A program made the position numbers and the translations under genes. Shown here in pieces: positions 1 to 6,566 of a stretch of 25,000 nucleotides of DNA. Numbering within the stretch: the first letter of the stretch is position 1; every line of letters starts with the position of its first letter. The notes under the pieces are model-generated. The model ran no database searches, was not told the DNA's origin, and saw only the letters and a program-made list of their open reading frames with translations. Origin of the DNA: a virus; the IMG/VR virus record IMGVR_UViG_3300002140_000267, positions 1 through 25,000 of that record, one strand, 5' to 3'.

Positions 1-1
1 T

Positions 2-427
2 AAGATCAGAATAGAAGAACCGTTTGTAACGGTCTATGCCAGGTCCGAAGATGACTTAAAACGAGATTTGGCTTATCTTGGATTTACTGAAGCGATCCGG
101 GAAGTTATGGCGCCGCATAGTTCGTACGATCTAACTGCACTTACCAATGGTGCTATCTTAAGAAAGCAATCAAACGGGTACCGCTATAAAATTGTACTAC
201 GTGAAAATAGACGAGCAAGCGACGAGCTAGTTAACAGTGTTTACACACTGCTGGTAAATCAAGGCGATAATGTATTACTCAGCAAGACAGTTGAAGAAAT
301 GTTAACACGAACACGGTGGTTATACAATATATGGTTTTACGCAAACGATTTAGATTTTCTTACATTTCTAGATTTAATTTTACCAAACGCAGTATTGAAA
401 ATAAACACGGTCGAAGTTAGCAAATAA
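2..427 (+). CDS. Unknown phage protein, 5' end cut off by the window
   Basis: The reading frame is open from base 2, so the gene starts outside the window. The first codons already read as protein (KIRIEEPFVTVYARSEDDLK), continuous with the part after the TTG at 68, so that TTG is unlikely to be the true start. At least 141 residues are seen. The visible part has no signal peptide or membrane segment and mixes charged stretches with an aromatic-rich segment (TRWLYNIWFYANDLDFLTFL) near the C-terminus. I do not recognise the family. It is followed at once by a late-promoter-like motif and the next small gene, so it is probably the last gene of a preceding late transcript. Confidence 0.75.
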   Translation, partial: KIRIEEPFVTVYARSEDDLKRDLAYLGFTEAIREVMAPHSSYDLTALTNGAILRKQSNGYRYKIVLRENRRASDELVNSVYTLLVNQGDNVLLSKTVEEMLTRTRWLYNIWFYANDLDFLTFLDLILPNAVLKINTVEVSK

Positions 428-430
428 ATA
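424..430 (+). promoter_or_regulatory. Putative T4-type late promoter (ATAAATA)
   Basis: ATAAATA matches the core of the T4 late promoter (TATAAATA), the site read by the gp55 sigma factor with gp33 and gp45. It overlaps the stop codon of the preceding gene and lies 27 bases before the ATG at 458. No -35 element is expected for this class. Confidence 0.45.
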
Positions 431-454
431 TTTGTATATTAAATCAAGGAGTCC

Positions 455-622
455 ATGATGGCAAAAGTCCAAGAACAAATTATCGTTATTAAAGTAAGTA
501 AATTAATTAAAAACGACGGAACCGAGTCCGACCTAATCTCGGACGATGTGGTATCAAGTTTAGAAGAAGTTGTATCTCAACTAGTAGGCGATGGTATCAT
601 CGTCGAAGCAGAAAAAGCATAA
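455..622 (+). CDS. Small conserved-looking phage protein, 55 aa
   Basis: A 55-codon ORF with a clear Shine-Dalgarno sequence (AAGGAG, 446-451) just upstream. Two ATGs lie in tandem at 455 and 458; the second has the better ribosome-site spacing, giving 54 residues. The protein begins with a beta-prone segment (KVQEQIIVIKVSKLIK), then has an acidic stretch and a predicted helix (SSLEEVVSQLVGDGIIVEA). It has no cysteine, signal peptide or membrane helix. It lies between a late-promoter-like motif and a glycosyltransferase gene, which suggests late expression. Function is unknown. Confidence 0.7.
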   Translation: MMAKVQEQIIVIKVSKLIKNDGTESDLISDDVVSSLEEVVSQLVGDGIIVEAEKA

Positions 623-628
623 AGTTAA

Positions 629-1444
629 ATGACAGAACAAACTGAACAACAAGGAGTGGACTTTACAAAGTTCCATCTTCATATATCTATGCCTTGCTAT
701 GGCGGCATGGTTAGCGAAGCTACTATGACTAGTATGTTTAAATTTATACTAGTAGCTAAGGCAATTGGACTAGAGTGGTCGTTTGACACTATTTCCAATG
801 AGTCGTTAGTAACCAGAGCCCGTAATAACTTATGTGCTAAAATGATGGCAAATCCAGATGCTACGCATTTCATGTTCATTGACGCAGACATTAGGTTTGA
901 GCCAATGGCTATCGTTGGAATGCTAGTAGCTGACAAAGATGTGATTGGCGGAATTTATCCTAAAAAAGGATTGCCCATTGACTACAACTTAAACCTAGCA
1001 GAAGAAACCCAAATTCAAGGGCAATTGTTTACTGTAGAGACTCTCGGTAACGGATTCTTAATGTTTAAGCGTCATGTTTACGAGCGTATGATTAAGTCGT
1101 ATCCTGAAACAAAATACATCGACGATGTAAATTACGGTAAAGAATTTGAACCACACATGTATGCTATTTTTGATACGTACATTGATCACACTGGCAGATA
1201 CTTAAGTGAAGACTGGGCATTCTGTAAGAGATGGAAAAAGCTAGGCGGTGAAATATGGGCACACGGCGGAGTATTGTTAAATCATCTCGGGCACTTCGAA
1301 TTTACCGGCGATTTATCTAAGATGCCAGCGTTTGCACAACCGCAAGGCGACGTGTCAGGATATGCAGGAAATCAAGACGTTCCACCTGCATTGTTAGATA
1401 CATTAAAAATGAAGTTACCTAAAAAGGAAAATGAAAATGAGTGA
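629..1444 (+). CDS. GT-A fold glycosyltransferase
   Basis: A 271-residue protein with the layout of the family 2-like glycosyltransferases common in marine T4-like phages. An N-terminal beta-strand (HLHISMPCYGG, about 17-26) is followed by the SLVTRARNNL helix (59-68), then the metal and nucleotide-sugar binding DxD motif in FMFIDADI (81-88). A GGIYPKK segment comes next, then an acceptor-side half containing SEDWAFCKRWKKLGG. It should transfer a sugar from a nucleotide-sugar donor; donor and acceptor cannot be read from the sequence. No membrane segment is seen, so it probably acts in the cytoplasm. The stop overlaps the start of the following beta-rich gene. Possible targets are a virion protein, phage DNA or a host surface glycan. 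Confidence 0.85.
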   Translation: MTEQTEQQGVDFTKFHLHISMPCYGGMVSEATMTSMFKFILVAKAIGLEWSFDTISNESLVTRARNNLCAKMMANPDATHFMFIDADIRFEPMAIVGMLVADKDVIGGIYPKKGLPIDYNLNLAEETQIQGQLFTVETLGNGFLMFKRHVYERMIKSYPETKYIDDVNYGKEFEPHMYAIFDTYIDHTGRYLSEDWAFCKRWKKLGGEIWAHGGVLLNHLGHFEFTGDLSKMPAFAQPQGDVSGYAGNQDVPPALLDTLKMKLPKKENENE

Positions 1445-1955
1445 TATGGAAAACGTAGATTTTATCGTTGGAATCAAGGGAGAGTTTTGGGATAAACGCC
1501 CTATGTATAAAATAACAATCGACGGCGATGAAGTATACCCGCCAACTGAGTTCAACCTTGCATCTGGCCAAATCAAGGAAGTTAAAGTTAGTAAGGCATT
1601 TCCAGTGAACACTAATTCCGGCGCTATCCCCGGTGTATTACGAGTCCATTTTCTAAACAAAGAGCCTAGCGATACAAAAAAAGACCAGTACGATAACCCT
1701 GATAAATTTGAAATAGTAGCAGACATGCTACTGACCGTTACTGGATTAGAAATTGATGGTATTGTATTACCAGTTGGGTCTGACTTTAGCTTATCTGAAG
1801 ATGTTGGTTACTATGAGCTTGAGGAGCCTGTTACTTATCAAGGCGAATCCGATGTTAAAACAATCCCAGGATGCAATGTTATGGGGTGGAACGGGGCGTA
1901 TTGCTTCAATTTTAAAACTCCGATCTATGTCTGGATCTTAGATCAGTTCAAATAG
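1437..1955 (+). CDS. Unknown beta-rich protein
   Basis: ATGs occur at 1431, 1437 and 1446. The Shine-Dalgarno AAGGA (1424-1428) sits best for 1437, which gives 172 residues; starting at 1431 would add two. The start overlaps the end of the glycosyltransferase gene, so the two are probably translationally coupled. The protein is acidic and almost entirely strand-forming, with segments such as YKITIDGDEVYPP and PGVLRVHFLNKE. Two cysteines lie near the C-terminus (PGCNVMGWNGAYC). The pattern suggests a beta-sandwich, as in carbohydrate-binding or minor virion proteins, but no motif proves this. It faintly resembles the 95-residue protein at 3398-3685 in the strand around YKITIDG / YRVWVNN. Confidence 0.75.
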   Translation: MSDMENVDFIVGIKGEFWDKRPMYKITIDGDEVYPPTEFNLASGQIKEVKVSKAFPVNTNSGAIPGVLRVHFLNKEPSDTKKDQYDNPDKFEIVADMLLTVTGLEIDGIVLPVGSDFSLSEDVGYYELEEPVTYQGESDVKTIPGCNVMGWNGAYCFNFKTPIYVWILDQFK

Positions 1956-1962
1956 ACCTGTC

Positions 1963-1969
1963 ATAAATA
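1963..1969 (+). promoter_or_regulatory. Putative T4-type late promoter (ATAAATA)
   Basis: ATAAATA in the 39-base gap after the beta-rich gene, 25 bases before the ATG of the nucleotidyltransferase gene. The matching position and sequence before several other late genes here support it. Confidence 0.5.
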
Positions 1970-1994
1970 CTGCAATAGATATAAGGACTAATAC

Positions 1995-3401
1995 ATGTTT
2001 GTTGCAGATTTATTCGAAGAGGAGCAACGCCGGGTAGTAGCAATTTTACCCGGCAGGTTCCACCCCTTTCACAAAGGGCATGCTAGCATGTACAATGCGT
2101 TAGTGAGTCAGTACGGCAGAGACAACGTATGGATTGCTACTAGTAACAAAGTCGAATTACCAAAAAGTCCATTTACCTTCAGCGAAAAACTGCAAATGAT
2201 GCAACTCGCTGGTATCCCTGCTGACCGTGTCATCGAAACTAAAAACCCTTATGCAGTACCTGAGCTAACACAACACTTTAATCCAGCATCTACTGTGTTA
2301 ATTTTTGCTGTTAGTAATAAAGATATGGACGAAGATCCTCGGTTTAGTTTTAAGCCGAAAAAAGACGGATCTGCCGGCTACTTACAACCTCTACCAGCAT
2401 CTGTTGCCGATGCTGATTCCATGGATACGCACGGATACATCACTACTGTGCCTACACTAGATTTCACAGTACTGGGTGCTCCAATGCGTAGTGCTACCCA
2501 AGTACGTGCAGATTATGCACAAGCCGACGACGAAAAGCGAAAAGCCATCATTAAAGATCTGTTCGGCGGATACAATAACGAAGTTAAAGCAACCATGGAC
2601 AACAAATTAGCATCTGGGCCCGTAACCGAGTCAGTTACTGATTCAGTTACTGAGGGGTGGAAGGGCAAACTAGCATCAGCGGCTCTTGCATTAAGTACTG
2701 CCGCTGGGCCCGCGCAAGCAAATGATTTAAGTGCATTAATTACATTAATGCGCAGTGCCGACAGTATAAGTCGAATTAGCAAAGACGGAATTAAAGCAGA
2801 GATTGGCCAAGAAATTGATAACCAACTACGCACAGATTCTAGTAGTCAAAACAGTACTTGGCAAGGTAAGCGTAAGCAATCTAGTCCAACAGCACCACAT
2901 TTAGATTTTTCTAAACAACGATTGGGCAACCAACCTCCTCGAGTAAGCGAAGGAGTTGGCCGTATAGTACCCGGAGTTAATACTACCGCAGATGTAGGAC
3001 CAACTGAACTTATTAAACAAGCTAAAAAGTTTGGTAACCGTGTTACCAAAGACGGTCGCCCACCTGAAGCAAAGACCAATGGTGTAATTAAAGCATACAA
3101 CTTAGGCATTGCAGAAAGTTTGTATAATATCAATAAAAATGACCCAATGACACAAAGTGAAGTGCATGTGCCAGGAGTCGGAGTCTACACTATTGCATCG
3201 TTACATCGTAACTTAACAGAAAAATTTAAAGACTTAGCAGAACGTATTGCATCAATGGATCCGGAGCAAGCACAGCAGGCAAAATACTTGTTGACAAAAT
3301 CTGCATTACCTGCTATGTTAACAGCACTAGATCAAGCCTACCAAGACCTAAAAGCAAAACGCAAAAAAGGCGGAGTCGGCAGCAGAGGAATCGCACTATG
3401 A
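1995..3401 (+). CDS. NMNAT-like nucleotidyltransferase with modular C-terminal tail, possible internal head protein
   Basis: The first about 200 residues match the HIGH-superfamily nucleotidyltransferases (NMN adenylyltransferase/cytidylyltransferase type). GRFHPFHKGH (20-29) holds the HxGH catalytic motif, and RSATQVR (165-171) corresponds to the second nucleotide-binding motif (ISSTxxR). Such enzymes join a nucleotide from NTP to a phosphorylated substrate, for example making NAD from NMN. At 468 residues it is about twice the family length. The tail has a VTE-rich joint (210-220), a hydrophobic signal-like segment (221-242), a low-complexity linker and a helical C-terminal domain. The leader MFVADLFEE resembles the T4 Alt leader MELITELFDE. 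A Shine-Dalgarno AAGGA precedes the ATG, and the stop overlaps the next gene as ATGA. The enzyme fold is clear; packaging in the head is inferred. Confidence 0.85.
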   Translation: MFVADLFEEEQRRVVAILPGRFHPFHKGHASMYNALVSQYGRDNVWIATSNKVELPKSPFTFSEKLQMMQLAGIPADRVIETKNPYAVPELTQHFNPASTVLIFAVSNKDMDEDPRFSFKPKKDGSAGYLQPLPASVADADSMDTHGYITTVPTLDFTVLGAPMRSATQVRADYAQADDEKRKAIIKDLFGGYNNEVKATMDNKLASGPVTESVTDSVTEGWKGKLASAALALSTAAGPAQANDLSALITLMRSADSISRISKDGIKAEIGQEIDNQLRTDSSSQNSTWQGKRKQSSPTAPHLDFSKQRLGNQPPRVSEGVGRIVPGVNTTADVGPTELIKQAKKFGNRVTKDGRPPEAKTNGVIKAYNLGIAESLYNINKNDPMTQSEVHVPGVGVYTIASLHRNLTEKFKDLAERIASMDPEQAQQAKYLLTKSALPAMLTALDQAYQDLKAKRKKGGVGSRGIAL

Positions 3402-3685
3402 GTACAGTAACAGTAGAATTTGATTTACTATGCATTAAGCCCAATGATTCAGCTCCGGTTTATCGGGTTTGGGTTAATAATACGTTGTTCACTGAGCGAG
3501 TGTTTCGTTGGAATACCCAAGAAAAGTACCTTCGTGAAAACTTAACAGTAGAGTTTGACGAACGTCAGACTTACGATATTAAAATTGAAAAAGTAAAAGG
3601 CATTGGCGAATTCAAAGTAGAAAAAATTGATGTTCGCGATGAGCGCAAGCGAGACTTAAAAACTAACTTTCGTGTATTTTTTTAA
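3398..3685 (+). CDS. Small beta-rich protein of unknown function
   Basis: The 95-residue protein begins in an ATGA overlap with the nucleotidyltransferase gene, so the two are likely translationally coupled. It consists of alternating strands (TVEFDLLCIKPND, PVYRVWVNNTLFTERVF, RQTYDIKIEKVKG), consistent with a compact beta-sandwich of the kind found in small carbohydrate-binding modules. The C-terminus is basic. One cysteine, no signal peptide, no membrane helix. It may bind or decorate a virion component, but no catalytic motif is visible. Confidence 0.75.
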   Translation: MSTVTVEFDLLCIKPNDSAPVYRVWVNNTLFTERVFRWNTQEKYLRENLTVEFDERQTYDIKIEKVKGIGEFKVEKIDVRDERKRDLKTNFRVFF

Positions 3686-3689
3686 TAGC

Positions 3690-3696
3690 ATAAATA
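3690..3696 (+). promoter_or_regulatory. Putative T4-type late promoter (ATAAATA)
   Basis: CATAAATA in the short gap 33 bases before the ATG of the next gene. The position matches the other late-promoter-like motifs in this window. Confidence 0.5.
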
Positions 3697-3729
3697 GTAT
3701 TAATACAACAATTTTTGGGCTAAGACAAC

Positions 3730-4185
3730 ATGAAACCACAAGATTTTATAACAGAACGTTCTGATATCGCTGAAAAAGCGTTAGAGATGGACTTAGATCA
3801 CGAAGTGCAAATGGCACGCCAGCAATGCTATTTTGCTGCCAAGGACGCTATTCGCATTCATAGCCTTCTAAAGTCCGTAAGCGAAATGGAAGGATTAGAA
3901 GCATGGATGCAATCTAAGCTATCCAAAGCCGCAGACTACCTAAGCGCAGTTGCCGAGGGCTTAGAATACAATGCAATTGAAAAACAACAGGATAGTACAG
4001 TAGCCGTACCGGACACTCCCGTTGATGCATTCAGCGAAGGTCGGGCCGAAGAACTGTACAATAGTCTATTAGACGAAACTACTAGCACCGGCGGTGTTGC
4101 TACTAGTATAAATGGCGGAAATGGTTTTGCAAATGGCGGACCAGGTACCATCAAGCGTGTTAAAACGAAGAAAGTAGCGAAATAA
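3730..4185 (+). CDS. Probable internal head or prohead-core protein with capsid-targeting leader
   Basis: A 151-residue protein whose leader MKPQDFITE closely matches the capsid-targeting leader of T4 internal proteins (MKTYQEFIAE). In T4 the gp21 prohead protease cuts after this (L/I)xE signal. The body is helical: residues 12-90 form long amphipathic helices (QMARQQCYFAAKDAIRIHSL, MEGLEAWMQSKLSKAADYL). A further possible cleavage motif is FSEG. The tail is Gly/Asn-rich and ends in a basic KRVKTKKVAK, which could touch DNA. It follows a late-promoter-like motif and is two bases from the next gene. I see a recurrent marine T4-like phage protein; the packaging role is inferred from the leader. 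Confidence 0.8.
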   Translation: MKPQDFITERSDIAEKALEMDLDHEVQMARQQCYFAAKDAIRIHSLLKSVSEMEGLEAWMQSKLSKAADYLSAVAEGLEYNAIEKQQDSTVAVPDTPVDAFSEGRAEELYNSLLDETTSTGGVATSINGGNGFANGGPGTIKRVKTKKVAK

Positions 4186-4186
4186 A

Positions 4187-4654
4187 ATGAATGATTTTTC
4201 CAAACTAATTGAACATTTACGCAGCCTTGAAGCTATCGAAGAGGGCGGCTTTAACTCAGACGGTAGCTACAACACTTCTGATGATGAAGCAAATGAGTTC
4301 GACGAATTTGCAACCGACGAAGAAGCAGTCGAGTCAACTGATTTAGAAGACCGTGTTCATGCACTAAGAGAAAAATTGTCGCAGTTTAAAGATACATATT
4401 TAAAAGAATTTGGTGCAGATAATGGTCCAGCACCAACTGGCGGTCAGCCTTCCCCAGACGACATTAGACAACAGAATACAATCAAGTCCAACTTAAATCA
4501 ACTTAAGACAGCCGGAGTCGACATTGACCCAACTAAAGGTGCCGATGATCCACAAAATGCAGCGGCGATTGGGTCTAAGGTACAGGCAGCAATGGCTGAT
4601 CCTGCAATGGCTAATCAAGTTAAAAGTGTCTTGCAGAAAATTAAAACACAATAA
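4187..4654 (+). CDS. Acidic helical late protein of unknown function
   Basis: The ATG follows the previous stop by one base. The 155-residue product starts with a short leader (MNDFSKLIEHLRSLEAIEEG), which could be another head-targeting signal with a cut after EE. A highly acidic region follows (about 25-50, rich in Asp and Glu), then a helical segment (DRVHALREKLSQFKDTYLKE), a Pro/Gly linker and a second helical part. There is no enzyme motif, cysteine or membrane segment. Size, charge and position between two similar proteins fit a scaffold or core component of the prohead, but that is inference. Confidence 0.75.
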   Translation: MNDFSKLIEHLRSLEAIEEGGFNSDGSYNTSDDEANEFDEFATDEEAVESTDLEDRVHALREKLSQFKDTYLKEFGADNGPAPTGGQPSPDDIRQQNTIKSNLNQLKTAGVDIDPTKGADDPQNAAAIGSKVQAAMADPAMANQVKSVLQKIKTQ

Positions 4655-4666
4655 AGGATACTGACT

Positions 4667-5572
4667 GTGCTTATATCGCAATTTAATATTAAAAAGAAGA
4701 CTCGAGTTGTTGAGTCCATTGAAGTAACCGAGTCGGGTATCACATTTGGACCAGAAACTGGTAAAGAAACATACCCAGCTGGTTATGCAAGCGATGGCAA
4801 AATGATCATGCATGTTGTAATCGATCTTTTGCCACGTATTAGAGATGATCAACTGACATTGGATGTTATGCGAGCCATTGAAGCGATTGAGCGCGGTAAA
4901 CCAACTCAGCAACAGATGCAACAAGTAATGGACGTATACAAAGCAGCCGAGCAAGCTGGTATCGTACAACAATATAAAGACGCCATTGGCAGCTTTGTTG
5001 ATCAAGATGAAGAAGATAATGAGTTTAAAGAATCAGAGCAAGAAGATGGTGCTACACAAGACGAAGTTGCTAGTGCAATTGCTAACCGCTTTATGAATGA
5101 CAGGGATTTGTTAAACAAAGTTTTAAAAGACAGTGATATCGGTGCATTAACACAGGCCATTGACAGTGTTGCTGAATTTCATGTAGGCGCACAAGAACTA
5201 GGCACAAGCGATGTTAGCGGTATGGTTAAAGAAGTAATGCGTGAACTTGGTATTAATGAGCGTAAACTATCCAAGCCAGAGCAAGGTGTGGCAGAGGCAA
5301 GTTGGATCAACGGCAAGAAGCAAGATGATAGTGAACTAGTTTGGAAACAAACTAGCATGGGTTATGAGCAGGCTGTTGAGAAGTATGGCAAAGAACACGT
5401 AAAAAAAGGTGGTAAAAATCGCCGCGGTGAGGAAACTGTTGAAGTACACGTTCCGTTAGCAGAGGCAGGCGGACTTGACAATTACAGACAGCGCCAGGCC
5501 GAGAAAGAAAGCATTGACGAGTCAATATTAAAAGAATACGAAACAGCCGGGTACTTTACCTCAGCAAAGTAA
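4667..5572 (+). CDS. Modular late protein with possible prohead-protease sites
   Basis: The start is GTG at 4667, with AAAGGA 8 bases upstream; no better ATG exists in the first stretch. The 301-residue product has a leader ending in SIEVTESG, a helical region with two IEAIERGKP-type helices, and an acidic spacer (QDEEDNEFKESEQEDG). A second helical domain follows (about 125-200), then a joint PEQGVAEASW and a C-terminal module of about 60 residues (MGYEQAVEKYGKEHVKKGG). After PLAEAGG comes a short acidic tail. VTE, VAE and LAE before small residues look like cut sites for a T4 gp21-type protease. This is the last gene before a strong terminator. Confidence 0.75.
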   Translation: MLISQFNIKKKTRVVESIEVTESGITFGPETGKETYPAGYASDGKMIMHVVIDLLPRIRDDQLTLDVMRAIEAIERGKPTQQQMQQVMDVYKAAEQAGIVQQYKDAIGSFVDQDEEDNEFKESEQEDGATQDEVASAIANRFMNDRDLLNKVLKDSDIGALTQAIDSVAEFHVGAQELGTSDVSGMVKEVMRELGINERKLSKPEQGVAEASWINGKKQDDSELVWKQTSMGYEQAVEKYGKEHVKKGGKNRRGEETVEVHVPLAEAGGLDNYRQRQAEKESIDESILKEYETAGYFTSAK

Positions 5573-5587
5573 TATTCATTAACTGCT

Positions 5588-5617
5588 AAAAATAGACCCA
5601 CCCGGGTCTATTTTTTT
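5588..5617 (+). terminator. Rho-independent terminator closing the late block
   Basis: AAAAATAGACCC pairs with GGGTCTATTTTT as a perfect 12-bp stem around a 4-base loop (ACCC), followed by two more T residues. It begins 15 bases after the stop of the preceding gene. The A/T flanks make it potentially bidirectional. Confidence 0.9.
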
Positions 5618-5638
5618 GAGCGCACGGTCAAGCATTTA

Positions 5639-5645
5639 TTAAATA
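5639..5645 (+). promoter_or_regulatory. Possible late promoter (TTAAATA)
   Basis: TTAAATA lies 28 bases before the ATG of the 49-residue membrane peptide gene, a spacing close to that of the other TAAATA motifs. The first base departs from the T4 consensus, so this one is weaker. Confidence 0.3.
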
Positions 5646-5673
5646 GTAGTACTACCATTATGGATATATCGTT

Positions 5674-5823
5674 ATGAAGCCCCAAGATACGTGCAAATTA
5701 GTCTTGACAATTATATTAATAATTGTTATAATATATGGAGTAATGTTTTCCGGCATTCTTCCACCAGGTGACCAAGACAAGCCGCCGGGATATACATTGC
5801 TTCAATTTGGAGGTAGGTTTTAA
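5674..5823 (+). CDS. Small single-pass membrane peptide, 49 aa
   Basis: An ORF of 49 codons starting MKPQDTCK, then one strongly hydrophobic helix (LVLTIILIIVIIYGVMF, about 9-25) and a short polar Pro/Gly-rich tail ending LLQFGGRF. The stop overlaps the next start as TAATG, and the end of the gene (GGAGG, 5811-5815) supplies the ribosome site for that gene, which argues for translation. The ribosome site of the peptide itself is weak. A perfect sigma-70 promoter lies inside the helix-coding bases, so part of the AT-rich hydrophobic stretch may reflect promoter constraint. The role is unknown; single-helix phage peptides often act at the host inner membrane. Confidence 0.5.
   Translation: MKPQDTCKLVLTIILIIVIIYGVMFSGILPPGDQDKPPGYTLLQFGGRF
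5704..5732 (+). promoter_or_regulatory. Consensus sigma-70 early promoter for the PP-loop operon
   Basis: TTGACA (5704-5709), a 17-bp spacer, and TATAAT (5727-5732): a 12-of-12 match to the bacterial housekeeping consensus. It lies inside the 49-residue ORF, about 90 bases before gene A1, and just after a terminator. It should be read by unmodified host RNA polymerase early in infection. Confidence 0.85.
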
Positions 5824-6566
5824 TGCCAAAATTTGGTTTGTTATCGCAACGCCACAATACATTTGTGCTAGTAGGCGACGACTATAGTGCAATGAAGACT
5901 GTGCAATTTTGTCTAACCGTTCAGTTAACTACTTTGTGTGTAGACTTTAGTCTGATTGATAAAAAATCCGACATTGAAATCAATACAGAAAATAAATTAG
6001 ATTTTGCAGGCAGCTTTCGTCTACATAAATTTTTAGATTTTGATGCTAGCCCAATTACCATTAAGCACGACTATGCATACTCACTGCGTCCTGATTACGG
6101 TCTAGGCCCAGCTGACTTTAGTGCTAGCCCGGACCTAATTGTAAATATCCAAACAATGTACGACTTTTTTAGCCGATTTAATAGATTACTAGCAATTGCA
6201 GAACAAAATAAAAAGAATGCAATAAAACAGAGGTTAAATGGCATTACAGAATTTGAAAACTATATTAAAGTATTAACAGGGCCTGATGCATTTGTTGATG
6301 AGGCCGTTAGGACTGAGCGTAATGAGTTACATAATACTCAAGATTCAACTGCGTTAATTAAAAAGAGTTTGTATACATTCTTTAGCACAACTGATATTAA
6401 ATCAATCGGACGTAGTAAGTTAGTAGCATTATTAAAGAACGAAATTAACACAATCCATGCACTCTTTGGCGGTCCAGGTGCAACTGCATATTTAAAATCA
6501 ATTATGATAGCGGCGCTATCGGAGAACCTTACCAATGAATGGCTTAGAAGACTACCTGCACAATAA
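5823..6566 (+). CDS. Module gene A1: unknown partner of a PP-loop ATPase
   Basis: 247 residues, with ATG in a TAATG overlap and a GGAGG ribosome site. The N-terminus (MPKFGLLSQRHNTFVLVGDD, then YSAMKTVQFCLTVQL) aligns with that of the gene at 7737-8420 (YALYNPRSNRFVIADRSYEM, then LKSIQFVLTHKI): a hydrophobic strand pair followed by a conserved K(T/S)(V/I)QF helix. The rest is mostly helical with no cysteine cluster, nucleotide motif or membrane segment. Like its paralogue, it is immediately followed by, and overlaps, a PP-loop ATPase gene, so the two proteins probably act together. It may bring the substrate or carrier to the ATPase. I do not recognise a named family. Confidence 0.8.
   Translation: MPKFGLLSQRHNTFVLVGDDYSAMKTVQFCLTVQLTTLCVDFSLIDKKSDIEINTENKLDFAGSFRLHKFLDFDASPITIKHDYAYSLRPDYGLGPADFSASPDLIVNIQTMYDFFSRFNRLLAIAEQNKKNAIKQRLNGITEFENYIKVLTGPDAFVDEAVRTERNELHNTQDSTALIKKSLYTFFSTTDIKSIGRSKLVALLKNEINTIHALFGGPGATAYLKSIMIAALSENLTNEWLRRLPAQ

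Noticed and set aside
4493-5005. 170-residue ORF on the - strand
   Set aside because: It lies across two well-supported + strand genes, has no Shine-Dalgarno sequence, and has a composition typical of an antisense frame. All convincing genes here are on the + strand.
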